A DNA stretch of 64,000 nt from CAZLFA01 sp964558665. Its GTDB lineage: Bacteria; Desulfobacterota; Syntrophia; Syntrophales; PHBD01. The position numbers and the translations under genes were made by a program. Of the stretch, positions 16,134-25,646 are shown piece by piece. Location: NCBI GenBank assembly GCA_964558665.1, contig CAZLFA010000004.1:1-64000 (forward strand), written 5' to 3'. The notes beneath the pieces were generated by a model that made no database searches, was not told the DNA's origin, and saw nothing but the letters and a program-made list of their open reading frames with translations. Positions within the stretch are counted from its first letter, which is position 1; every line of letters begins with the position of its first letter.

Positions 16134-18166
16134 CCTTCAGCCCTTTGCCGAAAATTTAAAAACTCTTCCTCATCCATAATGGTTATGCCAAGCTCCAGAG
16201 CTTTATCATATTTGGAACCAGGCGATTCTCCTACGATTACATAGTCCGTCTTTTTTGATACGCTTTCAGATATTTTTCCGCCAAGAGATTCTACCATAGC
16301 CTTTGCTTCATTTCTTGTCAACTTTCTTAGCGTGCCGGTAAAGACAAAATTTTTTCCGGATAGACCGGCTTCATTTGAAGATATCGCCGCTGAGGGAACG
16401 GCAACAGGCTTGATCCCCGCTTTTTTCAACTTTTCCATGACTGCTGTATTCGATGGATTCTCGATGAAACGCGTGATGCTGTTTGCCACTTCAGGTCCGA
16501 TCTCATGCAGAGAAAGGAGTTCTTCTGTCTTTGCATGCATAAATCCATCGATGTCGGGATAACGCAATGAGATTACCTTTGCCAGATGCTCTCCGACGTG
16601 CCTGATGCCGAGAGCGTAAATGAATTTTGCCATAGACGGGGTTTTTGATCTTTCAATCGACGACAGCAGATTGATGGCGGATTTGTCTCCCATTCTTTCC
16701 ATGTTGATCAGGTCATCTTTTGTGAGATAATAAAGATCGGAGGGGTCCTTAATCAATCCGTTGTCAACCAGAGCCGAGGAAAGCTTTTCGCCCAGCCCTT
16801 CAATGTCCATTCCATCCCTTGAGGCATAGTGGCGTATATGCTGCTTGATTTGTGCCGGACAGCTCAGGCCGATACAGCGATGTGCCACTTCTCCTTCAAG
16901 CCTGACAACCTCCGACCCGCATTCAGGACAGGCGGAAGGCATGGCAAACATACGCTCCATACCCGTTCTCTTTTCGAAAATTACCTTCACAATTTCCGGG
17001 ATGACATCTCCGGCCCGCTGTATCACTACGGTGTCACCGACGCGCACGTCTTTCTTTAAAACCTCGTCCTGGTTGTGAAGCGTTGCCCGGCTGACGACGA
17101 CACCGCCTACACGCACAGGTTTCATGACGGCAACGGGAGTCAGCACGCCGGTTCTGCCTACCTGGACATCGATACGCTCTACAACCGTTACTTCCTGTAG
17201 GGCCATGAACTTGCAGGCAATAGCCCAGCGCGGGCTTCTGGATACGGCGCCAATCCTCTGCTGCAGATGGAGACTATCCACTTTTATGACCATGCCGTCT
17301 ATCTCATAGGGCAGGTTATCGCGCATGGAAACAAGTTTCCGGTAAAAATCAAGACACTCATCTATACCGTGCAGCCGCACTGAAAGTGGATTTGTTTTGA
17401 AACCCCATTCGTTAAGCGCCTGCAAAACTTCCCAATGGGATTTCAGAACCGTTTGATCAGAGAAACCGATGGCATAGCAAAAGATATCAAGCGGCCTCCC
17501 GGCAGTAACCTTCGAGTCGAGTTGCCGCAAGGAACCGGCTGCTGCATTGCGCGGATTGGCAAACGGGGCTTCTCCGTTTTCCATCCTTCGTTCATTCAAT
17601 CTGTGGAATGCCTTGGTCTCAAGGTAAACTTCTCCTCTGACTTCAAATCTGCCGGGTGCAGGTACTGCGCGGGTGCTTTTAACAATGAGCGGCACAGAGC
17701 TTATGGTCCGGATGTTGAGAGTAATATCCTCACCGCTGGCCCCATCCCCTCTTGTGGAGCCGATAATAAGGGTGCCGTTTTCATACAGAAGGTTTACGGC
17801 TATGCCGTCAATCTTGGGTTCCGCAACGTATGTTACGCTGTCTTCGGATGAAAGAAGCTTTTTTATGCGGTCATCGAAATCCCGGATATCGGTTTCAGAA
17901 AAAGCATTGGCCAGGCTGAGCATGGGTGTGAGATGTGATACAGATTTAAATTTATCAAGGGGCGCTGCTCCGACACGCTGCGTCGGCGAAGAAGATATGG
18001 CCGCATCAGGAAGCTGTTTCTCCAGTTCCTGAAGCTCCCTCATGAGAAGATCATATTCCTGGTCGGATATTTCCGGGTCGTCAAGTTGATAATAACGCCT
18101 GTTATGGTGTTCAATTAACTGACGGAGCTCGGAGATTCTTCCTGTTGATGAAGATCTGTCCATCAT
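16130..18166 (-). CDS. ligA: NAD-dependent DNA ligase LigA
   Basis: A 678-residue DNA ligase that seals nicks in replication and repair. Domains in order are Ia (HNRRYYQLDDPEIS), adenylation with Lys118 in AEPKIDG, OB fold, a four-cysteine zinc finger (CPECG ... HRCIGLSCP), HhH repeats and a C-terminal BRCT domain from about 600. All catalytic residues I can see are intact. Two adjacent ATGs (18166 and 18163) overlap the stop of the upstream small gene. The genes at 18432, ligA and acyP form a tightly coupled set. Confidence 0.98.
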   Translation of the reverse strand: MMDRSSSTGRISELRQLIEHHNRRYYQLDDPEISDQEYDLLMRELQELEKQLPDAAISSSPTQRVGAAPLDKFKSVSHLTPMLSLANAFSETDIRDFDDRIKKLLSSEDSVTYVAEPKIDGIAVNLLYENGTLIIGSTRGDGASGEDITLNIRTISSVPLIVKSTRAVPAPGRFEVRGEVYLETKAFHRLNERRMENGEAPFANPRNAAAGSLRQLDSKVTAGRPLDIFCYAIGFSDQTVLKSHWEVLQALNEWGFKTNPLSVRLHGIDECLDFYRKLVSMRDNLPYEIDGMVIKVDSLHLQQRIGAVSRSPRWAIACKFMALQEVTVVERIDVQVGRTGVLTPVAVMKPVRVGGVVVSRATLHNQDEVLKKDVRVGDTVVIQRAGDVIPEIVKVIFEKRTGMERMFAMPSACPECGSEVVRLEGEVAHRCIGLSCPAQIKQHIRHYASRDGMDIEGLGEKLSSALVDNGLIKDPSDLYYLTKDDLINMERMGDKSAINLLSSIERSKTPSMAKFIYALGIRHVGEHLAKVISLRYPDIDGFMHAKTEELLSLHEIGPEVANSITRFIENPSNTAVMEKLKKAGIKPVAVPSAAISSNEAGLSGKNFVFTGTLRKLTRNEAKAMVESLGGKISESVSKKTDYVIVGESPGSKYDKALELGITIMDEEEFLNFRQRAEG

Positions 18167-18432
18167 TTTACCAATCGCAGATCCGGTTTTCCCGGTGTCG
18201 TCTTCGCAGCCGCATTATCTTTCTTTTGGAGGTTTATTATCTGTTCATTGAAGATATGATTCTTGACCCTCACAGAATTGATGATGAAAAAGATGATGAC
18301 CGATTTTTCCCATTCTTTGGTAGCCTCAAACTTTTCCATCTTCAGTTTATACTTTTCCCAGAGAGCGGTAAGAGAAGCCTCATCAAGGCTGAGAATACGT
18401 TCAGCAAGTTTATCCAGACTCGATTCTATCAT
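18163..18432 (-). CDS. Small helical protein of unknown function upstream of ligA
   Basis: An 89-residue charged, mostly helical protein (MIESSLDKLAERILSLD opening, basic tail) that I do not recognise. The ATG at 18432 is preferred: GAGG lies 10 nt upstream, whereas a TTG three codons earlier is almost on top of that site. Its TGA overlaps the ligA start. A hydrophobic patch near residues 45-55 (VIIFFIIN) is too short for a clear membrane segment. Confidence 0.7.
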   Translation of the reverse strand: MIESSLDKLAERILSLDEASLTALWEKYKLKMEKFEATKEWEKSVIIFFIINSVRVKNHIFNEQIINLQKKDNAAAKTTPGKPDLRLVK

Positions 18433-18482
18433 ATGGATCAATCCTCAATTTATATTAATCACTGTATGCGCCTTTACGCTCA

Positions 18483-19043
18483 TCACAGTCCCATCGTGTC
18501 GCTCAGGTTGAGCATGGACGCCAGAGATATTTCGGCAAACTCCTGGATGCCGATTCCCAGTTGTTCGCATTCCATTATATTATCACGGTTAACAGATGCG
18601 GCAAACGCCTTTTCCTTCATCCTTTTTATGATGGATTTGGCTTTTACACTGGATAGTTTCCTGTCCGGATAGACCATCGCCGTTGCGACAATCAATCCGG
18701 TGATGGTTTCGCCCGCGGCCAGGGCGTGTTGAAATTTCGTATGTCTGTTTTTACCTGTCGCAATCTCATTATGCATTACGATGGCATCGATAATTTCGGG
18801 ATCGACTCCTTTCCCGGCAAGAATTTTTTCCGCTTCCACTCCATGCCTTTTGAGGTCTCCATCCACAAGCTCAATATCAAGATCATGAAGCAGACCGGCC
18901 ATCCCCCATTTCTCTTCATCTTCACCAAGCCTTCCGGCGAGGGCGCGCATTACAGCCTCTGATGCCAAACTGTGATTTATCATCCGTTCGTTCTTTATAT
19001 ATCCGTTCAGCAGCGTGACTGCTTCATCCCTTGTCATTCCCAT
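18483..19043 (-). CDS. HD-domain phosphohydrolase-like protein
   Basis: A 186-residue protein of the HDIG-like family. A histidine (NHSLASEAV) comes before the metal-binding HD doublet in GLLHDLDIELVDGDLKRHG, and further His/Asp residues lie in VMHNEIATG. Such proteins bind divalent metal and often hydrolyse nucleotides, but the substrate cannot be named. AAGGGGG lies 5 nt before the ATG. It sits between ettA and the ligA group on the same strand. Confidence 0.88.
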   Translation of the reverse strand: MGMTRDEAVTLLNGYIKNERMINHSLASEAVMRALAGRLGEDEEKWGMAGLLHDLDIELVDGDLKRHGVEAEKILAGKGVDPEIIDAIVMHNEIATGKNRHTKFQHALAAGETITGLIVATAMVYPDRKLSSVKAKSIIKRMKEKAFAASVNRDNIMECEQLGIGIQEFAEISLASMLNLSDTMGL

Positions 19044-19068
19044 GTCAACCCCCTTGAATTTTCGATAT

Positions 19069-20754
19069 CTATGTTCTAGTCAGATGACGATATTTTATTC
19101 TATGCGGCTGACTGGCTGATGCTCCCAGGCGCGATTTCATATCAGCCTCGTATTCCGTATAGTTGCCGTCAAACCAGACAACACGGCTGTCTCCCTCGAA
19201 GGCAAGTATATGGGTCGCTATACGGTCGAGAAACCACCTGTCATGGCTGATCACCAGGGCGCAGCCGGCAAAGTTATCCAGTGCCTCTTCCAGCGCGCGC
19301 ATCGTATTTACATCGAGATCATTGGTCGGTTCATCGAGGAGAAGGACGTTGGCGCCTTCTTTCAGCATTCTTGCCAGATGAACGCGGTTTCTCTCGCCTC
19401 CGGAAATCATACCTACTTTTTTCTGCTGGTCCGATCCCGAAAAGTTGAACCTGGCAACATAGGCTCTCGAGTTTACCTGTCTGCCCCCAAGTTGAATCAT
19501 GTCCTGTCCTTCTGTGATTGTCTCCCAGATGCTTTTGTTCGGATCCAGAACATCACGCGCCTGATCCACATACGCAAGATTCACTGTTTCGCCAATCAGA
19601 ATTGTCCCGGAATCCGGTGATTCCTGACCTGTTATCATCCGGAACAGAGTTGTCTTGCCTGCGCCGTTAGGGCCTATGACACCGATGATACCTCCTGGGG
19701 GAAGTGCGAATGACATGTTGTCTATTAGCAGATTGTCTCCATATGATTTCGATACATTATCCGCTTCGATAACCGTTTTGCCCAACCGGGGTCCCGGGGG
19801 TATATAAATTTCAAGATCTTTCTCGCGCTTTTCCACCTCCTGACCGAGAAGCTCTTCATACGAGTTGATGCGCGCTTTCGATTTGGCGTGCCTTCCCTTG
19901 GGCGACATCCTTATCCATTCCAGTTCCCGTTCCAGCGTTTTCTGTCTTTGCGATTCGCTTTTTTCCTCAGTAAGAAGCCTCTTCTGTTTCTGTTCCAGCC
20001 AGGACGAATAGTTGCCCTTCCAGGGTATCCCTTCGCCTCTGTCAAGTTCCAGAATCCAGCCTGCCACATTATCCAGAAAGTAACGATCATGGGTTACCGC
20101 AATAACTGTTCCCGGATAACACTGCAGATGATTCTCAAGCCAGGCTACCGATTCGGCATCAAGGTGGTTGGTCGGTTCATCGAGAAGCAGGATATCCGGC
20201 TTTTGAAGCAGCAGGCGGCACAGAGCAACGCGCCTGCGTTCTCCGCCGGAAAGGATATTTACAGGAGAGTCTCCGGGGGGACAGCGCAAGGCGTCCATAG
20301 CCATGTCAAGTCTCGAGTCGAGATCCCATGCATCAAGGGCGTCAAGTTTTTCCTGAACCTTTCCCTGTCGTTCTATCAGATCATTCATCTGATCGTCGTT
20401 CATCGGCTCGGAAAACTTTTCATTTATCTGATTGTAGTCGGCGATAAGATCGACAAGCTCTTTTACGCCTTCTTCGACAACCTCCTTAACGGTCCTGGTG
20501 TTATTCAGGAGCGGCTCCTGTTCCAGCATGCCTATCGTATATCCGGGAGAAAGGATGGTTTTCCCGTTATAGTCCTTATCCGTGCCGGCAAGTATCCTCA
20601 GCAGAGAACTTTTTCCTGCCCCATTCAAGCCCAGGACTCCTATCTTGGCCCCGTAAAAATATGAAAGAGAAATATTCTTCAGAACAGGCCTTTTGTCATA
20701 GGACTTGCTGATGCCGATCATTGAATAGATAACCTTGTTTCCTTCAGATGCCAT
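19069..20754 (-). CDS. ettA: Energy-dependent translational throttle protein EttA (ABC-F)
   Basis: A 561-residue cytosolic ABC-F ATPase with two nucleotide-binding domains and no membrane part. The Walker A motifs are GLNGAGKSS (about 42) and GPNGAGKTT (about 355), the signatures LSGGERRRVAL and ISGGERNRVHLA, and the Walker B segments LLLDEPTNHLD and LLLDEPTNDLD. The arm insertion after residue 95 and the linker (RMSPKGRHAKSKARI) match EttA, which binds the ribosomal E site according to energy state. AAAGGGGG lies 12 nt upstream. Confidence 0.96.
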   Translation of the reverse strand: MASEGNKVIYSMIGISKSYDKRPVLKNISLSYFYGAKIGVLGLNGAGKSSLLRILAGTDKDYNGKTILSPGYTIGMLEQEPLLNNTRTVKEVVEEGVKELVDLIADYNQINEKFSEPMNDDQMNDLIERQGKVQEKLDALDAWDLDSRLDMAMDALRCPPGDSPVNILSGGERRRVALCRLLLQKPDILLLDEPTNHLDAESVAWLENHLQCYPGTVIAVTHDRYFLDNVAGWILELDRGEGIPWKGNYSSWLEQKQKRLLTEEKSESQRQKTLERELEWIRMSPKGRHAKSKARINSYEELLGQEVEKREKDLEIYIPPGPRLGKTVIEADNVSKSYGDNLLIDNMSFALPPGGIIGVIGPNGAGKTTLFRMITGQESPDSGTILIGETVNLAYVDQARDVLDPNKSIWETITEGQDMIQLGGRQVNSRAYVARFNFSGSDQQKKVGMISGGERNRVHLARMLKEGANVLLLDEPTNDLDVNTMRALEEALDNFAGCALVISHDRWFLDRIATHILAFEGDSRVVWFDGNYTEYEADMKSRLGASASQPHRIKYRHLTRT

Positions 20755-20776
20755 GAAATGGAATTACCCCCTTTGT

Positions 20777-21322
20777 TTAAAAGTCAATATTTGTCAGCTT
20801 CCACTGTAATCCATTGCGGGTCATGATCAAAACCGCCGGCCGCTGATCCCCGGTTTTGATTTTAATCGCAAAGGTGTTGAAAGACCGATACCCGAATTCC
20901 GCGTTCCGGAGAAAGTCTTCGAAATTGTTTATGGTATTTTTCTTGCCGGTTTGTTCCCCAATCGCCGGTTCCGGTTTTCTTTCCCTGTCCGTCATTACCT
21001 GCATTATCAAGACAGGCGTGTTTTCAGGCGTAACGATTTGATCGACAACCTGCTCAATCAGTTTTTTCCTTAGAGACTTTTCCAGGCCGCTTGCAGCAGA
21101 GTCATTTCTTATATTTGAAGTGAGTCTTTCAGCGACGAGTTCAGCCTTGCCCTTCAGGTTTTTTCTCAGTTCATCGTAATCAACATATTGCGCAAGCCGG
21201 CTGTAGTCCCGGCTGTCAATCACATTCTTGATTAGATAAATCGTTACGTATGGCGACGCGTAAAGATAAGCAGAGATGGCAAAAATAAAAAAAAGCCCTG
21301 CCGTGTAGTAAAGCTTTTTCAT
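20777..21322 (-). CDS. DUF2939-type membrane-anchored protein
   Basis: A 181-residue protein with one N-terminal hydrophobic segment (about residues 5-22), followed by SPYVTIYLIKNVIDSRDYSRLAQYVDYDELR, read here in parts as the hallmark of DUF2939 proteins. The rest is probably periplasmic or outside. The function is unknown in the family. The ATG at 21322 has AGGAG 5 nt upstream; the TTG one codon earlier is rejected. It lies between the ettA gene and the cyclotransferase-like gene. Confidence 0.82.
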   Translation of the reverse strand: MKKLYYTAGLFFIFAISAYLYASPYVTIYLIKNVIDSRDYSRLAQYVDYDELRKNLKGKAELVAERLTSNIRNDSAASGLEKSLRKKLIEQVVDQIVTPENTPVLIMQVMTDRERKPEPAIGEQTGKKNTINNFEDFLRNAEFGYRSFNTFAIKIKTGDQRPAVLIMTRNGLQWKLTNIDF

Positions 21323-21361
21323 CAAAACTCCTGTCTTGAAATGGATGATGTTGCATTGCCG

Positions 21362-21377
21362 GTTTCCGAAAGGAAAC
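21362..21377. repeat. Dispersed GTTTCC-type palindrome, copy 4
   Basis: GTTTCC-GAAA-GGAAAC. Its last base is the G of the TAG stop codon of the gene on the minus strand at 21377. Confidence 0.75.
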
Positions 21378-22264
21378 TATTCAGGCATATCCCATTTTCC
21401 AGATTCAATCTTCTGTAACCCTTGCGTGTCTCCGGCCATCATGTAACACCAGGCAAGACCGGTTCCGCCGTTTTCCAGCTCGACACGTATTATGGCGCGC
21501 CTGAACAAGGCTCCTGTTTGTCCATAGCGCTTTACCGATTCAACAATATCAAGCATCTCAAAAACCTTCCTTATATCTTTCAGGCGATATGCTTCACCTA
21601 TGACATATTGATCCGGCACTTGTGTCGGGACCATGCATGGAAAGCCTTTTCCCGTGTCGAAAAGACCACCATGAACTCTGGCGACGGACTTGTCATCGTA
21701 ACCTCCCCATGTCGTGAGGATATGGTGTCTCGAACCTCTTTCCTTTAATGTTCCGTAAACGAAGAGTCTTTCTATGCACCAGGGCGGGGATGTGTCCTCT
21801 GAAACAGCCATAAGCATGCAATCATCGATGCCGTGGCTGGCAAGACCTGTTTCCAAAATCTGAAGATATTCCGGATCGGGTTTTACAAATCCGCCCTCAG
21901 TCATTGCCGAATGCACCTGATAGGTAACGGCAGAGTGTTCTCTGCCGTCCTCTGTCAATGCCGTAACTTCAAGACGTTTATACACATTTGGTGCGCCCTC
22001 TCTGATGTCCAGCGTTTCCCAGGCTTCGGTTTCCATCATGTAAAGCGCTCCAGGAATTGCCTGACCGAGATGATATCTGATATTCAGGGAGCCGCCTTTT
22101 CGCTGTTTTGAGTCGTAGTTGAAAACCAGTTGTGTATCCGGCAAATAGGCGTTGCTGAATTTTTCTCCCAGGGGGTATGGTTTGCCATGCTGGCTGCACC
22201 ATTCCCGGACATCATTCTCATTGAGATTGGAACCGTACGCGAAATACAGTTTCTTTTCTTCCAT
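21377..22264 (-). CDS. Tandem gamma-glutamylcyclotransferase-like protein
   Basis: A 295-residue protein made of two cyclotransferase-fold units. The first (about 5-130) opens with YFAYGSN and has LDIREGAPNVYKR, as in gamma-glutamylcyclotransferases. The second (about 168-290) opens with LFVYGTL and has LDIVESVKRYG, as in the GGACT/YtfP group. Both glutamates that would serve as the catalytic acid are present. The family releases 5-oxoproline from gamma-glutamyl compounds; the actual substrate is unknown. AAGGTG lies 7 nt before the ATG. The joining of two subfamilies in one chain is unusual. Confidence 0.85.
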   Translation of the reverse strand: MEEKKLYFAYGSNLNENDVREWCSQHGKPYPLGEKFSNAYLPDTQLVFNYDSKQRKGGSLNIRYHLGQAIPGALYMMETEAWETLDIREGAPNVYKRLEVTALTEDGREHSAVTYQVHSAMTEGGFVKPDPEYLQILETGLASHGIDDCMLMAVSEDTSPPWCIERLFVYGTLKERGSRHHILTTWGGYDDKSVARVHGGLFDTGKGFPCMVPTQVPDQYVIGEAYRLKDIRKVFEMLDIVESVKRYGQTGALFRRAIIRVELENGGTGLAWCYMMAGDTQGLQKIESGKWDMPE

Positions 22265-22410
22265 CGCAAATCACCTTTCCGGAGACGACAATTTCTTTAC
22301 CATAACGCAGGTTATAAAAAAACCGATTTGAGTTGAAAATATATATAATTGGTTTTATTTTATCATGCAGGGTTCTGTGAATCAATATGTTTGGGTGCAG
22401 CAGGTGGCAT

Positions 22411-22887
22411 ATGAAAGCGTCATACAGATTTATGACCGATATTACACTTGGTAAATTGACAAAATGGCTGCGCATCATGGGCTATGATGTTCACTTTTTC
22501 AGAGGCGTGGCCGGTACACTATTTTTAAATGAAGCACGAAAGGAATCGCGGATTGCTCTTACCAGGAAAGTCTTTCCACCAAGGCAGTACACGGGCACTC
22601 TGCTTATCATTCACAGTGATGACCCGGATGAACAAATTTCTGAAGTTATCAAAGGTTTCTGCTTGAAGCCTGACCCCGCAGACTTCTTTTCCCTATGCCT
22701 GAAATGCAACGAGAAGTTAAAGCGCATCGACAGGAAGGAGGCAGAAGAGCGCGTGCCGCGATATGTCTTCGAAAGCGGACACATATTCAGGTCATGCCCG
22801 ACATGTGGGAAAATCTACTGGCAGGGCACACACATTGAACATACTCTTGATGTTCTCAGGAAGCACATTCAGATTGATCACCCCTGA
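22411..22887 (+). CDS. Mut7-C RNase-like zinc-ribbon protein
   Basis: A 158-residue protein of the Mut7-C family (PIN-like fold plus zinc ribbon). The opening RFMTDITLGKLTKWLRIMGYDV matches the family start when read in parts (TLGKLTKWLR and YDV). A helical part follows, then two CX2C pairs (CLKC and CPTC) and GKIYWQGTH near the end. Members are predicted RNases; activity is not proven for most. The start at 22411 is chosen by the family N-terminus. Its last 32 bases overlap the 3' end of convergent mogA. Confidence 0.85.
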   Translation: MKASYRFMTDITLGKLTKWLRIMGYDVHFFRGVAGTLFLNEARKESRIALTRKVFPPRQYTGTLLIIHSDDPDEQISEVIKGFCLKPDPADFFSLCLKCNEKLKRIDRKEAEERVPRYVFESGHIFRSCPTCGKIYWQGTHIEHTLDVLRKHIQIDHP

Positions 22888-23344
22888 TTTTTTCGATGGC
22901 GTGGTTCAGGGACGGCAGGAGCACGGAAAGGTTTTCCCGAACGCTCTTGGGACTGCCCGGTAGATTAATAATAAGGGATTGTCCTCGTATGCCTACTACA
23001 GCCCGGGATATCATGGCATGCGGGGTAATGGCGGCACTCTGACGCCTCATTGCTTCAGCCATTCCGGGCACCTCTTTATCAATGATTTCAAGGGTTGCAT
23101 CGGGGGTGAGATCCCTCGGGCTGACACCCGTGCCCCCGGTCGTTATGATCAGATCAAGATCTTTATCGTCGGAATACTCAATCAGGGTTTGCTTTATCAG
23201 TTCCTTTTCATCGGGTATGATCGTTGTGCAGGCGACTTCAGCTTTGATCTGGCCAAGCATGGCTACGATTTCTTTGCCGCTCAGATCTTCGCGCTCTCCG
23301 CGATAGCCTTTATCACTGATCGTTATTACCCCGGCGCTGATCAT
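22856..23344 (-). CDS. mog: Molybdenum cofactor biosynthesis protein MogA/MoaB
   Basis: A 162-residue MogA/MoaB-type protein that adenylylates molybdopterin before molybdate insertion. TTGGTGVSPRDLTPDAT is the substrate-binding signature, and LPGSPKSVREN is the second. The start overlaps the EF-G2 stop by one base (TAATG), so it is translationally coupled. No other molybdopterin gene is nearby. Confidence 0.93.
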   Translation of the reverse strand: MISAGVITISDKGYRGEREDLSGKEIVAMLGQIKAEVACTTIIPDEKELIKQTLIEYSDDKDLDLIITTGGTGVSPRDLTPDATLEIIDKEVPGMAEAMRRQSAAITPHAMISRAVVGIRGQSLIINLPGSPKSVRENLSVLLPSLNHAIEKIRGDQSECAS

Positions 23345-25431
23345 TACTTCTCGGTTTCTTCTTTCTTCGACTCGGCAATAATTTTTTCGGCGATGTGAGC
23401 AGGCACTTCCTCATAATGAGAGTGCGTGAAGGTAAAAGTTCCGCGTCCACTTGTCATTGACGTGAGATCGGGGGCATACTTCAATATTTCCGCCAGCGGC
23501 ACCTGACCTTTGACTATCTGGATGGAACCTCTGGAGTCCATGCCGGAGATGCGCCCCCTGCGGCTGTTCAGATCACCTATGACATCCCCCATGTATTCTT
23601 CCGGGACTTCGATATCTATGTTGACGATAGGTTCAAGCAGGGTAGGCTGGCATTCCATGAATCCTTTCTTGAAAGCCATCGAACCTGCAATCTTGAAGGC
23701 CATTTCCGAGGAGTCAACTGTATGATAAGAACCGTCCACAAGGGAAATGCGAAGATCAACTACAGGATATCCGGCCAGTACACCTTCCTCCATCGCCTCG
23801 ATTATGCCCTTTTCAACGGCAGGTCTGTACTGCTGCGGCACGACACCGCCGACTATCTTATCCAGGAATTCGAAACCGGCGCCGCGGGGCTGCGGTTCCA
23901 TATTAATTTTAATATCTCCAAATTGTCCGCGACCGCCTGACTGTTTCTTATACCTTCCGTGAATTTCAATCTGAGTTTTCTTGATTGTTTCCTTATAGGG
24001 GATTTTTGGCGTTTTGAGATTAACCTCGACACCGAACTTTCTTTTCATTTTTTCAATGGTGACTTCGATATGAACCTGACCCATGCCGGCCAGAATCATT
24101 TCCCTGGTCTGTTCGTCGCGCCTGAAAACAAGTGTCGGGTCTTCTTCCACAAGGCGGTTGATGGATGATACGATCTTTTCTTCGTCACCTCGCGATTTTG
24201 GTTCGATGGCAAAGGTCATGATTGCCGGGAGAGGCAATATACGATCATAAACAACAGCGGCTTTTTCCGCACACAATGTATCCCCTGTTACTGTTTCCTT
24301 GAGCTTGGCGACTGCTGCTATATCACCCGGTACAAGCGATTCAGCAGGCTTCTGGCTTTTGCCTTCCAGGAAAAAAACATTTCCAAATCTTTCATTTGCT
24401 TTGCGGGAACTGTTGAAGAAATTCGAGTCTGAGGCTATTGTTCCTGAGAAAACTCTGAAAAGAGTCAACCGCCCCGCATAGGGGTCGGCAATTGTTTTGA
24501 AGACGATAGCTGAAAAAGGTGAAGATTCTTCCGGCTTTCTTTCTTCTATCTCATCTTTCCCGGGTTTTTTCCCGGAGACCGGACCGCGATCAGTCGGGGA
24601 CGGCAGGGCGTCAACGATAATATCCATCAATGGCGTAATGCCGATGTTCCTGGATGCGGAACCGCAGACAACAGGAACCAGTCCTCCTGCAATAACACCT
24701 TTCCTCAATCCGGTTTTCAGGTCTTCAACACTCAATTCACCTGCATCAAGGTACCTGTCCATCAAGGCTTCGTCAGATTCTGCTATGTCTTCTACCATGG
24801 TTTCTCTGTACTTTTTAACGTCATCAGCCATGTCAGCCGGAATATCTGCAACTTTATAAGCTCCTTTCGGATCGTCAAAGATATATGCTTTCATGTTAAG
24901 GAGATCGACAATCCCTTTAAATGCATCCTCTTTGCCTATGGGCAGAAATACGGCTGTTGATTTTTTCTTCAACTTGCTTTCAATGCTCTCCAGGGTTTTG
25001 TAAAAGTCAGCTCTTTCACGATCCATGCGGTTGATGTAGATAATTCGCGGAAGCTTGAATTCGTCTGCATATTCCCATACCTTTCCCGTCTGGAATTCCA
25101 CGCCGCTCACGGCATCGACAACGATGATAGCCGCATCCACAATTCTGAGGCAACATTTCGTGTCATATGCAAAATTTGAATCGCCGGGGGTGTCTATGAT
25201 GTTGACCTTGTGCTTGTTCCAGTCAAAATAGTTTACTGCCGCGCTGATGGAGATGCGTCTTTTGTGTTCCTCCGGCTCATAATCCATGCAGGATGTTCCT
25301 TCGTCAACCTTGCCGGGCCTGTCCGTTTTGCCACTGATATACAGGAAGGACTCACAAAGGGAAGTTTTGCCTGTTCCTCCGTGACCGACAATTGCTACAT
25401 TTCTCAGTGATTTAGAATCATACTTTGCCAT
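23344..25431 (-). CDS. fusA2: Elongation factor G-like protein (EF-G2 type)
   Basis: A 695-residue EF-G paralogue. The P-loop is GHGGTGKTS rather than the canonical GHIDAGKTT, the mark of the EF-G2/TTHA1498 group. DTPGDSNF replaces DTPGHVDF, so the catalytic histidine of switch II is missing, which suggests altered GTP hydrolysis. Domains II-V are complete, including the GGRGQFGDIKI-type region. The ATG at 25431 has AAAGGAG 7 nt upstream; the longer frame to 25533 runs into AT-rich promoter DNA. Its cellular role is less certain than that of EF-G. It is not part of a str operon. Confidence 0.9.
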   Translation of the reverse strand: MAKYDSKSLRNVAIVGHGGTGKTSLCESFLYISGKTDRPGKVDEGTSCMDYEPEEHKRRISISAAVNYFDWNKHKVNIIDTPGDSNFAYDTKCCLRIVDAAIIVVDAVSGVEFQTGKVWEYADEFKLPRIIYINRMDRERADFYKTLESIESKLKKKSTAVFLPIGKEDAFKGIVDLLNMKAYIFDDPKGAYKVADIPADMADDVKKYRETMVEDIAESDEALMDRYLDAGELSVEDLKTGLRKGVIAGGLVPVVCGSASRNIGITPLMDIIVDALPSPTDRGPVSGKKPGKDEIEERKPEESSPFSAIVFKTIADPYAGRLTLFRVFSGTIASDSNFFNSSRKANERFGNVFFLEGKSQKPAESLVPGDIAAVAKLKETVTGDTLCAEKAAVVYDRILPLPAIMTFAIEPKSRGDEEKIVSSINRLVEEDPTLVFRRDEQTREMILAGMGQVHIEVTIEKMKRKFGVEVNLKTPKIPYKETIKKTQIEIHGRYKKQSGGRGQFGDIKINMEPQPRGAGFEFLDKIVGGVVPQQYRPAVEKGIIEAMEEGVLAGYPVVDLRISLVDGSYHTVDSSEMAFKIAGSMAFKKGFMECQPTLLEPIVNIDIEVPEEYMGDVIGDLNSRRGRISGMDSRGSIQIVKGQVPLAEILKYAPDLTSMTSGRGTFTFTHSHYEEVPAHIAEKIIAESKKEETEK

Positions 25432-25540
25432 GGATGCTCCTTTCAAATCATGATGACCGTCGTTCAAGACGCATGCGCTGTTTAGCGTAATCAACCTTTT
25501 AAAGTCAAGACTTTTCCTTGCATAAAAGATCAAATATTCA

Positions 25541-25569
25541 TTGACAATTAATTAATTTAATTTATTTTA
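25541..25569 (+). promoter_or_regulatory. Candidate promoter of the unknown gene at 25647
   Basis: A perfect TTGACA at 25541-25546, followed in an A/T-only stretch by possible -10 boxes with 16-18 bp spacing. Confidence 0.45.
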
Positions 25570-25646
25570 TTTTTTAATAGCGGTTTAATAGCATCACATT
25601 CGGAATTACAGGAACTGAACCAGTCAGCATGAGATAAAGAGGAAAT

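Noticed and set aside
19888..20664. 258-codon frame antisense to ettA
   Set aside because: Lies inside ettA, whose ATPase motifs are complete.
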